Assembly: GCA_026545765.1 (NCBI GenBank)
Contig: CM048840.1
Location: forward strand, 33,360,765 to 33,424,764
From: Plantago major
Lineage: Eukaryota; Streptophyta; Magnoliopsida; Lamiales; Plantaginaceae
Length of the DNA: 64,000 bases
Direction: 5' to 3'
Shown here: positions 11,877 to 24,684 of the stretch, in pieces
How the letters are laid out: each line of letters begins with the position of its first letter
Position numbering within the stretch: position 1 is the first letter of the stretch
Notes under the pieces: generated by a model
What the model was told of the DNA's origin: nothing
What the model saw: the letters and a program-made list of their open reading frames with translations, nothing else
The model's database searches: none
Program-made: the position numbers and the translations under genes

Positions 11877-12992
11877 TTATCTTATGACTTTCTGAGCCAA
11901 AGCTCGGCCTCCTGAGTGACTCCCACAACTCCCACTATGAATCTCCTCTAAAACAGTTCTAGCCTCTTGAGGTCCGAGGCACCTCAAGTGAGTACCACTG
12001 AAAGACTTCTTATAGAGATCTTCGCCAAGGATAAAGTATCTTGTGGTTCTGCAAAAGACCCTCCTTGCTTCCTCTGGATCTGAGGGCAAAGACCCGTCCT
12101 TGAGGTAATTGAAGATGTCAGTCATCCAAGTGTGCTCAGTGCTTAAAAGTAAGATGTGCATCTCCGGACTTATGAGTGAAGAAGTCCTAAGAGTCAGTAG
12201 GATGATACTTCTAGTGTCCAATGCTCCCGAAGTTGACGCGTACTTTGAGAGTGAGTCAGCTTTCTCATTACATTCTCTATCGAACCTTTCCAACTTGAAC
12301 TCTTCAAAGCCCTCCACCTCTTTTTTGAGAAACTCCAAGTATTTGATCATGTTAGGGCCCTTAGCGGCAAAGGACCCTGAAAACTGAGATTCGACTAGTT
12401 GTGAGTCGGTGTAGGCTTTGATTTTTCTCACTTGAAGAGATTTTGCCAGCTTGATTCCGACGAGAATTGCCTCATATTCAGCTTCATTGTTGGTTACCTT
12501 GAAATCAAGTGTGATGGCATAATCCAACTGAGCACCTGCAGGGCTCTGAAGGTGTATTCCAATACCTCCGAGTCGACCGGTAGAAGATCCATCTACCTGC
12601 AGTGTCCAAGTGTATTTCCCTTGTTCTTTGTGTGCCATGGAAGTATCAGTGTTCTTACTTTCTATGACCTCCTCTTCCATCTTAACGGAAGACGTGAGTA
12701 TAGGAGCGTCAGATAATTCATCCAAAAGAAACATGTGTCTCACTCTGAGAAAGTCCTCCATTGGTTCAGATGAAAATCCTCTGAATTGAGTGTTACTATA
12801 GGTCTCTTGTTGCACTTCTCTCTCAGTAACTCTCATTTGCTCAGAAGGATTCATTCCTTGTGTTATCACCAAGCAGTTAGCTTCCTTTGCCTGATCATTG
12901 ACCTTTTCTTCCTCCTTCTCTGGGAACTCGACTAGGAAGTCGGCGATGATTTTTACCTTCTTTGCCGACGGAGATTGATATCCGATATCGTA
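11877..12992 (-). pseudogene. Archaeal-type second RNase H and integrase H2C2 zinc domain
   Basis: The segment after the ordinary RNase H contains a second RNase H-like domain: LQVDGSS (first Asp), NNEAEYEA (Glu), YTDSQLV (Asp) and NEKADSLSK (last Asp). This is the extra domain known in Tat/Ogre elements and in plant RNase H genes. The integrase N-terminal zinc domain follows (HSGSCGSHSGGRALAQKV...). The frame is closed on the far side by TAG at 12993-12995, where Glu is expected, and on the near side by TAA at 11877. Both look like point mutations. Confidence 0.88.
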
Positions 12993-13301
12993 CTAGCTTA
13001 GCTCGATTGCCCATTTAGACAGGCGACCGAATTGATCTGGCTTTCCCAGGACTTGTTTCAACGGTTCACTGGTGAGAACCACAATTCTGTGTGACTTGAA
13101 GTAAGGCTTTAGCCTCCGAGCAGTGTACACCAAAGCATATGCCAATTTCTCAATCCGGGCATACCTAATCTCTACTCCAGCTAGAGCTTTGCTTAGGTAG
13201 TAAACAGGCATGTGATCGTTGGCTTGGATTCGGACTAGTACGGAACTCATAGCCTCATTAGTGACTGCTAGGTACAAGTAAAGGGGTACTCCTTCCGCTG
13301 G
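12993..13301 (-). pseudogene. Gypsy RNase H, C-terminal part, cut by the solo-LTR insertion
   Basis: This holds the canonical Ty3/gypsy RNase H block (LAVTNEAMSSVL, PVYYLSKAL, RYARIEKLAYALV, FKSHRIVVLTS). Its N-terminal coding lies at 19977-20137, beyond the inserted solo LTR. If the insert and one GCTGG copy are ignored, the reading frame continues without shift across the junction, which proves that the insert arrived in an already formed pol gene. Confidence 0.9.
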
Positions 13302-14612
13302 TGTGACACCCCAGATTTTGACGTACCATAGTATTTTTTTGCCCTTGCATGCTTTTACTTGTGATAGTGTATTTGTATGAAAATATATTTGAATTATTTT
13401 AATTTGATGGTGTAGTATTTATATTGTTTTAGATGTTTATTATTTGTTTTAAAAGTCTATGTAACTTCTCAATTTTTGGTATGTGTGGTTATTTATTTTG
13501 TACTTTCTTTAATGAAGAGAAATTATTTTTGGTGTATTTTTCCTACTTAAAAATGTGATTATTTTATCCTTTAATTTGTTGGTATACTTATTTTAAAATC
13601 ATTGGAATGACCTCTCTTAAATTTATTTTTATGAATGATTAATGTGACAAGACTTCTTTTTAATTGTCTAACTTAATAGAAGTCTTTATGTAAGAGTCTT
13701 GATTGATGATTTATGTGAAGAGCTTTTATTTTAATTCATTAATTCAATAAATGGTAATTACTTGTGTGCTTTGATTAATTTATAATGTGAAGAGTCACTT
13801 TTGAATTATGTAATTTACATGCATGTCTTTATGTGTGGCTCTCTTATTGTTAAAAATTAAAACTAGTGTTATTTTATTTTCATATATTTCAAAAGAGAAA
13901 AGTTTGGAAACATAAGTATTCTTCAATGAATAAAATGTTTTTCTTTCTTCTCATTATATTCGGCACAAAAGGTTTTCTGTAATGTCTAACGTTTCATGCT
14001 ATGTTTCAGCTTTGTTTCGATCGACCTTCTAACTTTATTTTCATTTGTCTTTAATGTTGATTTTCATGTTACTTATGCATGTCTAGTGTGATATTGCCAT
14101 TGCATGTTCAATATTTTGTGTTTAGTCATTACATTTGCATGTCTAATTGTGAATTCAATTTAATTGCTCTAAGTGTTGCATTTTTGGTGTGTCACATTTT
14201 ATTTTTGTGTACAATTGACCCAATGTGATACCAAAAATGTTTTTGAGCTTTTTCCCAAGAAAAATCTGATCATTTATCATTAGCTATTGTGTTTAAATGT
14301 TGAGAAAAAAATGTGAAAGGTCTCTCTTAATTTTGCACCTTTATTGTTGGTTTTAAAATGAGTTTTAAGTGCAATTTAAGCCATTTAAATTGCCATTTAT
14401 TTTTAGCTCTTCAACCCTTTATCTTCACTCAATCCACCCTATAAATACCCCCTTCTTGCAGCCACTTTTACTCAAAAAAATTATGAATATTTTACTCCCA
14501 AAAATCTTCAAGTACTATTGTCTTTTTCTTTCAAGTTTGTAGCTTATTCTTCTTGCAAGTACTTTCATGGTTCTTGCTCTTCATAACCTTCAAATGTGAG
14601 TGTTCTACAAAA

Positions 14613-14615
<3 letters not shown>

Positions 14616-14645
<30 letters not shown>
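14616..14645. repeat. (TA)n tract, left flank of the pararetroviral insert
   Basis: Thirty bases of alternating TA followed by a short AC run. A much longer (TA)n lies at the other edge of the insert (18940). Confidence 0.95.
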
Positions 14646-14654
<9 letters not shown>

Positions 14655-14710
14655 CCATTATTACCATCAGTATGTATACCTGTATTTCCGCTATGCTACC
14701 TGATACAAAA

Positions 14711-14723
14711 TGGTATCAGAGCC
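14711..14723 (+). other. Primer binding site complementary to initiator tRNA-Met
   Basis: TGGTATCAGAGCC matches the tRNA-iMet 3' end and is the sequence conventionally placed at position 1 of caulimovirid genomes. It also occurs in many plant LTR retrotransposons, so it does not by itself decide the family. Confidence 0.75.
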
Positions 14724-14870
14724 ATAAAGTCCCCGGGGAGAGTATTAGTTAATTAAACAAACTTGATTTTGTAGTAAGTTTTAATTCTGGTAGACACGCA
14801 TTTAATTCCTTGGATAGGTGTGTAAGACGATGTCTGAATTAGCTTTTACGAAATCAAGCCCGTAAGATTA

Positions 14871-15060
14871 ATGAATAAGCTTTTTGGGAACAATATGGCT
14901 TCTGCCTCATCATCTGTACCAGATACTAATGAAAATGTAGTATCTACTATTGAAAATACTTGGGAAGATAAAGATTTGTTCAATTGGAAACCACCAAACG
15001 TAGATAAAAGTACAATATATAAACAGAGCATATTAGACTTGGATCGACTTATACTATAAA
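14871..15060 (+). pseudogene. Start of the pararetroviral-like reading frame
   Basis: An open stretch of 62 codons opens with a Met 160 bp after the primer site and contains the words WEDKDLFNW and KSTIYKQ, then ends in a TAA. Diverged coding continues after it in shifted frames, so this is the first surviving piece of a longer broken polyprotein. I do not assign a function to this piece alone. Confidence 0.45.
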
Positions 15061-15239
15061 GACGGAAGAACAAGTTCTTCCTTTAGTAAGTGATCAACAA
15101 ACTTTACATTTATTCACTAAAAGTCAATTAGAAAGCATATAGCGGTGGATACAAATTCTTACATATAGGTCTTGTACAAATTGCTATTAAACCTTTAACA
15201 AGAGAAGGATTAGATACTAGCATTTTGTTGCACTTAGAG

Positions 15240-15730
15240 ATGCTAGACATTTTGATTTTCAAGATTCCTTTTAGGATTAATTGAAACAAGTCTTTGTAAT
15301 GGACAATTTATTTTAATTGTTATCCAAATTTTACCATATCCACTGTGACCCACATATTTTAGACATTCTTACTTTAAATGTAAAAACTCATAATTACAAA
15401 ATGAAGCATGGTTCTCATATATATGAAATATTTTATAGAATACATTACAAAGTTATGAATACGGGGTTAAATGTCAAGCGTACATTATGAAAAACCTACG
15501 GACAAACTATCTTTTGGGAAATTAATAAGTCAAAGTCTAATCTTACAATCCCTAAGACTATAGAATGGAAAAATGTTAATCTTCACGAAACTTGGTTGCT
15601 TCATACGGAACAATACAAGATCTGACCAATAGAAAATCTTGAAATAGAAAATATAGTAGACCACCCGATGGAGGTTAGTATAAGATTTCACAGACAGGTT
15701 CTATGTCATTCGGAGATTATAGCTCTGGAG
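15240..15730 (+). pseudogene. Movement-protein-like (30K) segment, heavily decayed
   Basis: Reading across frames gives blocks such as DPHILDILTLNVKTHNY, FYRIHYKVMNTGLN and EWKNVNLHETW, which resemble the movement-protein-like domain found N-terminal in some plant pararetroviral polyproteins, as I remember them. In such viruses the domain helps cell-to-cell passage. At least four stops or frame changes break it here. No profile search could be run, so the assignment is tentative. Confidence 0.4.
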
Positions 15731-16659
15731 AAATAGTGAAAATTTATCTGAGTAATTCCCATAGAAATTCTTTTAGTATTTTTGAAGAGATAGACATAAT
15801 TTTCAAGGAGTTAGAACACATAAAAATGTTGCCCAACGGTTTATACTTCACAAGGTTTTAGTGATAACACAAATGATTTAGAACAACAAGAAGAGGATAA
15901 ACCAACTTCACCAAATCTTTCAAGCATATACGTTTTGACAAAGAATTTTGTATAGATAAAAGTTTGATAAAAAAGATTTTATAGTGGCGAAAACAAACAA
16001 GAAAGAAAATGGTTCATGGAAACATTCTACGAAAAACAAAGGAGTATCATAAGAAAGCAGTTGGTATGAATTTATGGTTACTACACAAAATCATATACCA
16101 TTTTTTATTTTTTCAAAAGTATGATAAACTTTCGTTTAACCAAAACAAAATCTTATTTTACAAAGAAAGATGGCTCAAGTGTCTCACATGAATTTCCACC
16201 TTTAGAGCACATAAGAACAAAGGTTTTAGCGGATGTCATAGATTGTACACGGTCCTTCTTGACAAAGAAGATGAGTCGGGAATGAAACAAGGAATTACAC
16301 TAATATAAGTTTACATTGTCTAAGAAAATAATTAGAAAGAATAGAAGATAGTATAGAAAAAAATTAGGTAGCCAATCCCGCGAGACAAATTTAGCATCCT
16401 CAGTAAAGAACATACCTCATAGGATAAGCGGATACCAGATTTCCTTTTAAAATCAATGAGTATAAACCTAAGTTAAGCGAAGCAGATTCTTGAAAATAAA
16501 TTCTAAGTTAGGAGATTTGAATTTAGAAAAATTAAATACTTTAAAAAATCGTTAGAAAATGTCCATTCGGTGATGAGTGCGAAGATAGTAATCATATTTT
16601 CTGCGAACACAAAAATTTCTATCTAGACCCATCCCGGACATCAATTAGAAGAAACACAT

Positions 16660-17650
16660 ACTCAAAGGACTTTTAATGAATTGACGGTTTCGAGTGGAAT
16701 ATAGATGGGTTAGTAGAATATGATTATAAAAACTTGTCGAAATGGTAGTCATATCAAACATATATGGAAATAGAATGGATCAAGTTGATTGTGCAAAAAC
16801 TTTAATTTTAGGATTTAATGGACAATTAAAAGGATGGTGGGATAACTCTCTTACACCATTAGAACAAAATGTAATACTAAAGTATTAAACAAGATGACAA
16901 TGGAATACCAATTCTACATGATAATGATAGACAAATTTACATGCGATTACTTCCTCGTTTACACAATTTTACTTCATTTTGTTGGTGATCCTAATTGGTA
17001 TAGTGAAAGAAATCTGAGATTTTACAAAATCTAAAATGTAGAAAGCTTGAGTTTCAAATGGTACAAAGATGTTTTCCTTACAAAAATTTATGAAAGGGAT
17101 GATCCGAATAATTATTATTGGAAAGAAAAATTTATTTCGGGATTACCAAAGTTATTTCGAGAAAAGGTAAGAAAAGATTAAAAACATCAATGGAAATATA
17201 GAAACAATGCCTTCGGAGAAATTATAAATCAAATAAATCATTTGGATTACAAATTTGTAATGATTTAAAATTAAAATCGATTAAAGAAACAAAATATGGT
17301 AAGTAGAAAGAATTGGGAAGGCTAGTGCGAGCAGTTTGGTTTGATAAAATCAAACCCCAATTCATAACCATGAGAAAAACTTACAAAGAAAATATTCCAA
17401 CAAAAGGTCGATAAGCAAGATTACAAACCAAATAATAAAAACAATTTTTATAAGAAAAAGAAAGATTTTATAAAAAGAAGAGTCCCTCTAGACAAAATAA
17501 TATGTCACAAGTGTAAGACACACGGACATTATGCCAACACTTGCAAGGTAAGGCAAAGATACAAGAATTAATTTGACGAACAATTAAAAATCGACTTTTA
17601 AATATAATTTACGAAATAAGTTACGATGAAGAAGAATAAGAGCAGATAAA
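16660..17650 (+). pseudogene. Coat/gag-like segment with CCHC zinc knuckle, decayed
   Basis: Short in-frame blocks in order: FEWNIDGLVEYD (about 16690), ILGFNGQLKGWWDN (about 16800-16850) and a knuckle CX2CX4HX4C (17503-17544, CHKCKTHGHYANTC), followed by an acidic end. This is the order of the nucleic-acid-binding coat region of pararetroviruses and related gag proteins. Many stops interrupt it, so no protein can be made. Confidence 0.5.
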
Positions 17651-17843
17651 GAAGATTATCAATTTAATCGGATTGATCAATAATGATGAAACTTGATTAT
17701 TAGGAAGAAGAAGATTAATTCTTGTCTCCCTGACCAAATGGGAAAAAGTGTTTGCAATTGTAGTAAGAAACTTCTAGTAATCACAAAACAAAATCAATAT
17801 GAGTTAATATTTGAAATGATTGATCAGGTCAAAGACCCTCAAC

Positions 17844-17936
17844 AAAAAGATAATTATCTAAAGAAATTAAAAGATATGATTTCTTGTCCTTTTTCTAAAA
17901 TCATATCTTTTAATTTCTTTAGATAATTATCTTTTT
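17844..17936. repeat. Perfect 38-bp inverted repeat
   Basis: The arms 17844-17881 and 17899-17936 are exact reverse complements with a 17-nt spacer. The left arm is the end of an open coding stretch (17693-17926). The sequence beyond the right arm changes to minus-strand coding, so the hairpin marks an inversion or fold-back breakpoint. Confidence 0.95.
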
Positions 17937-18163
17937 ATCTTTTTGAAAATTTTAATATTGAAAATCTTGATGGTAATAATGGGTAAGATTAAGATCATAA
18001 AGTACTGTAGCAATGAAGAAAATAGCCAGAATTATACCTGAGATAACTCTGACTTGAAATTTGATCAGATTACAGGAATCTGAATATTGCTAAGCTAATA
18101 TTTTTGGGTGAAATTTTTACAAATACATAGAAGAATCTGGAAGAATATAATACAAAGAAAAAA

Positions 18164-18860
18164 CTATCTGAATACATTTTTGCTCTGGGATTTCTTTTGT
18201 TCTTCGCGTTTTTTCTTTTCCCTTCTTTGTTGCTGATTGTTGCCATAATATAGGGAGAGTCTCTTCCTACTGTGCGGATTTGAAATTGTTGAATTCACAT
18301 CCGGAAGACTCTTTGGGAAAAGTTGATTGCAGTTTGTCGGGAATCTTGCTTTGTGCTGATTTTTCTTTGATTGAGCGATGCAGTGGGAGCGATGCAGGAT
18401 TTTGCCTTTCACTTTATCTTTCTTTTCTTTAATTGAGCAGTTTTTCGGGAATCTATCTTGTCACTTTCTCTTGTTTTTACCTCTTTGTATGGGAGTAAAA
18501 ATCCCATAACAATCATCTTCATTGTCTTGTTCAAAATTGACTGAGGAACTTGATTCTTCATCTTCACTTGCAGTTTGTAGAATTGCTTTCATCTCATCCA
18601 ATGAGCTTGCTTGTGCTAATCTTGTTTGAATGGTATTTTTCATCATCATGAATTCTTCATTTTGTTGAACCTTTTCTGGGGAGACAATTTGCTTGCTAAA
18701 CTTTGGATGAAGTTTGAACCATTCCGATATCTTTGTCCGGTTCAATGGTGGTGTCCATTTGTTCCACCATTTAACTACCTTCTTTTGTTAACCAATATAA
18801 ATTGGTATTTTCATCATACCAAACATTTTGTAGGATTCTCAAAATCCAAGTTAAATTGAA
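18164..18860 (-). pseudogene. Inverted viral-like coding segment
   Basis: Minus-strand open stretches at 18461-18745 (94 codons, with EWFKLHPKF and an acidic, Ser/Glu-rich tail) and 18164-18412. Upstream, in the same direction, the words VVKWWNKW (about 18755-18780) continue the frame. They resemble C-terminal parts of the same type of polyprotein, but I cannot name a domain. The orientation is opposite to the 14871-17650 segments, which fits rearranged endogenous viral DNA. Confidence 0.35.
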
Positions 18861-18937
18861 TTCTTTGTAAAATTTGATCATCGGGGGTATTTGTGAGAAC
18901 AACTTTGTTTTTGTACCTATCGAAAAGTACTCAAATG

Positions 18938-19059
<122 letters not shown>

Positions 19060-19976
19060 ATATTATTTTCAAAACCTGGAAGGTATTTTCATATGTTTTC
19101 AACTTATATATAAGTAATGCATGGTTTCCAAAATGCACGTTCTATTGCATAAAAACCAAATCACGAAAGAGTTTTAGCATGCTTCCACTGATTTTGAAAG
19201 ATATATATATATATATATTTTATATACATGATTGTTATTTTGTTTTGATTGACGGTTCAAGAAAGATACGTACATTTGGTTCAGGTTAATTGGCTTGTAG
19301 TTTGGTCAGTTATGTCTGGCGAGCTACTTGTCGGTTTCCTTTGCTCATTCCCTTTAAATCGAGTGATAGAAGCCTTCACTGATTTAGTTGGGTCGTAGAA
19401 TTCCACCCACTACCATGGCGGGTCATTTTGTTGATAGTTTGATCGACTAACAGGGAGACATTAGCCCTGTTTTGGGGTTATAAGGAGCGGCATGAAATAA
19501 TGTTTTTCTGAAAAGTATACATTATTGAAAGTATATTGGATTTTAAGTTCTTGATTTTTTATTATTATGATTTTAATGAAAACTTATCACGAAAATCTTT
19601 GAACACTCATTGAGGTTTTTCTCACACTTGTTTTATTCCCTTCCTTGTAGGTGAGATGGCGGTGAATGAACGACCGATAAACTCAGCAAACTAAGTGTGT
19701 AGTTGGGATTTAGGATTTTTGTCAATGAAAATAATGTTCTTTTGTGCATTTCAAAAACTCATGTCATTTCTTGTTATATTGTGTATCTTTTAAAGATAAG
19801 AATGTTGAAAATCTTGTGGTTTTGTTTGCTGAATAAAATATATTTTTATTCTAGCAACTTCAAACGAAAGTTTGTCTGTAACTTCCCATGTTTCACTAAA
19901 CGTTTCGGCTCTATTTTTGCCCGATGTTCCGACTGAAATTTACTCCTTTTAAAAAGCTAAAAGTCGGGGCGTTGCA

Positions 19977-20990
19977 GCTGGTTTGGCCAAGAGTGGTGTT
20001 GAGAGGAGATATTTCCTCAAGCTAATGAAGGCTTCCTCACACTCTTTGGTCCACTCGAACTTGTCCCCTTTCCTCAATATCTTAAAGAAGGGTAGGTTCT
20101 TTTTTGCCAATCTAGAGATGAAGCGGCTCAAGGACATGGTCGCCCTATTAGCTGTTGAACTTGATTGAAGGTTTTTGGTTGTGGCAGGTCTAAAATAGCC
20201 TTGATCTTTTTCGGGTTGGCGCTGGTGCCCCTCTCCGTTACCATGTAGCCAAGAAACTTACCCCTTTCACTCCGAAGATACATTTTTCGGGGTTCAATTT
20301 CATTCCATACTTCCTTAAAATAGAGAAGCAATTGTTGAGGTGGTCAATATGTTGCTCCTCTGTCTTACTCTTGACCAACATGTCATCGACATATACTTTC
20401 ATGGTTTTGCCAATCTCTTCTTTGAACATTCTATTGAACAGACGTTGGTAAGTAGCTCCTACGTTTTTCAGTCCAAATGGCATGACCTTGAAGCAATAAA
20501 CTCCTCCAGCCGCAAAGAAGACTGTCTTTCTGATGTATTCTTGGGCCATTCTAATTTGGTAGAATCCTTGGTAAGTGTCCATGAAGCTTAGAAGAGCACA
20601 TCCGGCTGTGGAATCCACCAGTTGGTCGATCCTAGGCAAGGGGTAAGGATCTTTTGGGCAAAACTTGTTTAATCTAGTAAAGTCATTGCACATCCTCCAC
20701 TTTCCTGGAGCTTTTTCGACGAGAACCACATTACAAACCCAATCTGAATATCTCACTTCTTTGATGTGTCCTGCTTTCATGAACCTCTCAACTTCCCTGG
20801 CTATGATAGCGTCCTCAACGGGCCTAAAGTCTTTTCTCTTTTGACGAATATATTTTACCGAAGGATCCATGTTCAGACGGTGAACAACTATCCTTGGATC
20901 TATTCCCTTAAGATCATCAGTGCTCCAAGCGAAGACATCACAGTTACTTTTCAAGCAAGTGATGAGTTTCATCTCGACCTCAATGCTCAT
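19977..20990 (-). pseudogene. Gypsy reverse transcriptase and start of RNase H
   Basis: The segment holds the Ty3/gypsy RT with the motifs WRMCNDFTRLNKFCPKD, SFMDTYQGFYQI, FGLKNVGATYQR and the catalytic YVDD (in VYVDDMLVK), then the thumb/connection (KFLGYMVTERG, ILDLPQPK, FISRLAKK). Frame changes near 20250 and 20150 break it into three pieces (20238-20990, 20128-20331, 19949-20137). It continues into RNase H, which is split by the solo-LTR insertion at 19976. RT would copy the genomic RNA inside the capsid. Confidence 0.93.
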
Positions 20991-21084
20991 CTCGGTTCCG
21001 CCTAGTCTTCTTTTTGGGACTTCCCTCTATCAATTGGATCTCCTTTAGGGTCTCATGAGGTTCAATCCTTGCAGCCTTAGGAAA

Positions 21085-22482
21085 TTACTCTTTGAGCGCT
21101 CCAGCTCCTATTTCCTCCTTAGGAGGTGTAGGAGGTGTAGGCGAGAGTGAGCCGTGCTTGTCAATGACCGCAAGAACAGGTACTGAGGCATTTCGGGTTG
21201 ACATAATGTAGCATTCCCATGCTTTCCTAATGTTTCCTACTTCTTCTCCTACCCCATTCGGAGTGGGGAATTTGACCCTATTATGTAGTGGAGAAGAAAT
21301 GGTTTTGAATTGATTGAGGCCTGGTCGTCCTAGGATAACATTGTAGTCAAAGGCATGGTAGTCAAAGGCACTATCCACAACCACGAAAAGAACTGTCTGA
21401 GTCGCTCTTGTTGGGGAAGTCCCCATATAAACCTGTAGAGGGATACTCCCAATGGGACGAATTGTAGAACCTCCAAACCCCACTAATGAAGTATAGACTC
21501 TACCATATTCGATCCTCCCCAAGTTCATTTGGTCCACAGTTCTCTTAGAGATAATGTTAGAAGAGCTCCCAGTATCAATAAGCACCTTATTGACCTTGTA
21601 AGTGGCGATGACAAGGGAGATCACTAGCGGAACATTCGGATCTCTGAGATCTCCTCCTCCAGACGTTAGGGGAGGTATCTCACTGTCATCAAAAGAGATC
21701 AAGTTTGAACCCCTCAAAGCAGGTGGAGCGTAAGCTCTGTCGTTGTTCCTTAAATGCTGGGCAGTTCTTTCTCTGGCATTACGACTGTCTCCACCACTTG
21801 GACCTCCCGCTATGGTGTTGATAACTCCACTATAAGGAAGGTTCTCTGTTTCTAAGTTTCCAGAGTAATCGTCGTAATGGCGGGCCGGGATCCCCGTGGG
21901 AGGCGGTGGTAAGGACCCTGTCGCGGCCTCTTGATCATGCTCTACTCTTCTCCTTTCATTCCTTTCGTGGCAAGAAGGTTCATCTTCGTCAACTATCTCT
22001 TTCAGCTTGCCACTCCTTATCAAACCTTCGATTTCAGTTTTTAACTGGACGCAATCTTTTGTGGAATCGCCTTTGTATTTATGGAACCGGCAATATTCTT
22101 TGGATGCCTTGCCTCTTTTACTACTCCTTGTTGGCTTGGGCCATTGGACATCCACATTCTTTTCAACAATAGATGCCAAGATGTCGGATCTTGGTCTATT
22201 GAGGCGGGTGTATTCCGCATACCTCCTAGGAGGGGTTCTCTCCCTACGGAATTTCCTTTTATCTCTGAAATCCTTCTTTTGTTCAAATTTTCCCGGACGA
22301 GTCGTGGACTCCAATTTCATGGGCTCCTTTCCCTTCTTAGTCCCGGCTCTTACTGGAACGTTCCTCCTATACTCCTCACCGTACAAGACTCCCTCATATA
22401 TATCTTCTAAATATTTTTCATTTGGAATTTCTTCATTGGAGAGCTTCTTCCTGAGTTCGTCATTGTAGGTATTGGTGTACAC
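21085..22482 (-). pseudogene. Gypsy gag C-terminal part and aspartic protease
   Basis: A 465-codon open stretch. The N-terminal part is gag-like and basic (KKFRDKRKFRRERTPPRRY) with a CX(n)H motif (EYCRFHKYKGDSTKDC) resembling the Tat nucleocapsid. The C-terminal part is an aspartic protease with LIDTGSSSNII as the active site and ILGRPGLNQF as the flap-side motif. A frame change separates it from the gag start at 22626-23492. The protease would cut the polyprotein during particle maturation. Confidence 0.88.
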
Positions 22483-23492
22483 ATATCGGACCCGTTCTTT
22501 GATACCGTGAGACTCAACTTGACGTACTTCAGCATTAAATCGCTCTAAGAAGGTCCTAAGATCCTCATTGTCCTTTGGATGATTTCGGCCAAGTGCTCTA
22601 CTGGTCTTTTCCTCTTTTTTGCCTTCTAGAATCTCTTCAAAAAGAGAGAGACCACATCCTCATAGGACTTGATCGATCCATCGGGCAAAGTGGTCCACCA
22701 ATCCATCACTTCTCCGAAGAGAGTGGATGAGAAGTTAAGAGCTTTCATATTGTCATTTAACCCATTGGTGTCCATCTTACTCTCGTACCTAGTGAGATGT
22801 GCGATAGGGCAAGTGTCTCCATGGTAACGCTCGAGGTTTGGGATGATGCAATCAGGACGCTTCCTCTCTCTTCTAATTGCATCACATAAGGGGTTCGGAG
22901 CTCTTATCATCACCTTCTCATGTGCTTTAACCATTTTTCCCAAGTTAGCAATCTGGGTTTCCAAAGCCTTTTGTTGAATGTAGATTTGTTCAGCAGTGAG
23001 CTTCTCGCCTGTTTTTGGGTTGATGGCCACATTAGCAGGAAGGTCATCGACCTGGACTACTGCGATACTTTCCGCTACTTGGTCTCTTGGCCTGGTTTGG
23101 AGAGCAGCATGGCGACTGGTACCAGCCTCATCCATCCTAGGTCTCACTAGGCTCCTCTCACGGTGTTCTTGAGATGCAGTAGCTCTCCTATTGATAAGGT
23201 TGCGCAGATCATCTTGTCGACCTTGTTCTCCTATCCTTTCCAAGACATGGCGATGCTCGTTCCTTGACTGAGCAGGTTCTGTCTGCCTTGGAGCTGCCAG
23301 CGGTGGAGTAGGCTGGACGTTGTTAGATCCAAAACAACCTTGAACAGTAGTGAGCAAAAGGCCAAACTGATTCTCATTCATCCCAAACTCACTCGAGCGA
23401 ACGATCTGGCCATTTGAAAGAGTGAAGTTCCTTCCGGGTGGAGGACCATGTGTTCCTGACGGAGGAACATGTCCTTCCCTTCCTTGGAACAT
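22483..23492 (-). pseudogene. Gypsy gag N-terminal part
   Basis: An open stretch from Met at 23492 to 22626 encodes 288 residues ending in the conserved gag region (MKALNFSSTLFGEVMDWWTTLPDGSI...FLKRF). A one-base shift then continues the same protein (NHPKDNEDLRTFLERFNAEV) into 22482. Gag forms the intracellular particle around element RNA. The ATG lies about 250 bp downstream of the primer binding site. Confidence 0.85.
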
Positions 23493-23740
23493 TACTCCCA
23501 GTCCTTGAGTCCTAATTGGCGGATCGGAGATTCTTTCCTCCTCTGAGGAGGCGCTGGCGGTGTGACCATCACTTGGGTACTCCTCCCGATTCCTTGATGT
23601 GATCCTTGCTAATCGCGTCCTCCTTGTAGGTGGTCTACCTCGTGGTCTCGGAACAGGAGTTCCAACTGCGCTAGTGGTGGTTCATACTGACTTTCTCTGT
23701 CTTGCCATTGCTTATAGAGTTATGAAACTTTTTGTAAGGT

Positions 23741-23758
23741 TTCCCACAGACGGCGCCA
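23741..23758 (-). other. Primer binding site of the gypsy element
   Basis: On the minus strand it reads TGGCGCCGTCTGTGGGAA, three bases after the LTR end. The first nine bases fit the 3' end of plant tRNA-Asp, but the rest does not match well, so the primer tRNA is uncertain. The copia element at 28703 has the same GCCGTCTGTGGGAA core. Confidence 0.8.
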
Positions 23759-23761
23759 AAA

Positions 23762-24592
23762 TGTTGAGGGTGAAGTCCCCCAAACTCTTGTTGAGTTCTT
23801 GCTAGTTCGTCTCAAGTCCAAAATACTACAGATTGCCCTAAGTTAAGGTCCCAAGCTAAGATCCAAAGCCCTCCAAGGTCCGAAGCTCCAAGGGTAAAGA
23901 CCTGCACTAGTAACCTAGGAGGGGGGGGGTTAGGACCGTAGACCCGGTTTGCTAAGTGTCAAACCGGACTAAGACTTCACTTGAGAGAGACTGAAGGCCA
24001 ACTCTGTACAGTGTATAAGATTAGTTCGTAATGATGATCTGACTTACCTTATCATGGGAATATGTGCCATTTATATAGAGACTTCCCAGAGGGGATGGAC
24101 TCCGTTGGATCGCGCCAAGTGTAAGGCTCGGATTGCACCAACAATGCTCCATTAGTCCCGTGGCCCATTAAGAAGACTTAACCCATTTCCCTTTTGGGCT
24201 TTCGAGGGTAGTTTTAGCCATTCTCTGAGAGAAATTAGACTTCTGAAGTCCGTCTCGGACCTCCGTCCGAGAGGGTAGGTCCGGAGCAATGGTCTGAGCG
24301 GTACTCACTTGTAAGTAAGATAACTTAAACAACCTCCAAATGTACTGTGGTTCGGACCTTGCTAGCCTCGGACCCTGCCTTCTCTCTTGGTGCTAGTTCT
24401 CTTGATTCCTTATGAGGTTGAGGACTTACATCCGAACCGTCGTCTGGGTCGGACCCTCATGGCTTCGGACCACGGTTTGGGTCAGACCTACTGTCTTTGA
24501 GGTCCATTTTACCGTTATACTCAAGAGGGTCGGACCGGAGGTGGCCTTGGACCTTGAGACAGCTTGGGACGCCTTAGGATTCATTCCAAAGG
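23762..24592 (-). repeat. 5' LTR of the gypsy element, main part
   Basis: It starts TGTTGAGGGTGAAG like the left LTR and is collinear with it to CATTCCAAAGG at 24592, where a foreign insert begins. The missing last 37 bp are found at 39506-39542. Confidence 0.93.
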
Positions 24593-24674
24593 GAGTAAGT
24601 ATAGTAAAATGGAAGATTTTCCTAATCTATAGGAAAATTCGGTTTTCATAATAAAAAACCGCTTCAATAGCTTT

Positions 24675-24684
24675 TATATAAATA
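24675..24684 (+). promoter_or_regulatory. TATA box of the gene carried by the MULE
   Basis: TATATAAATA lies 180 bp ahead of the first ATG of the captured coding exons and is followed by a CT-rich leader typical of plant 5' UTRs. Confidence 0.5.
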
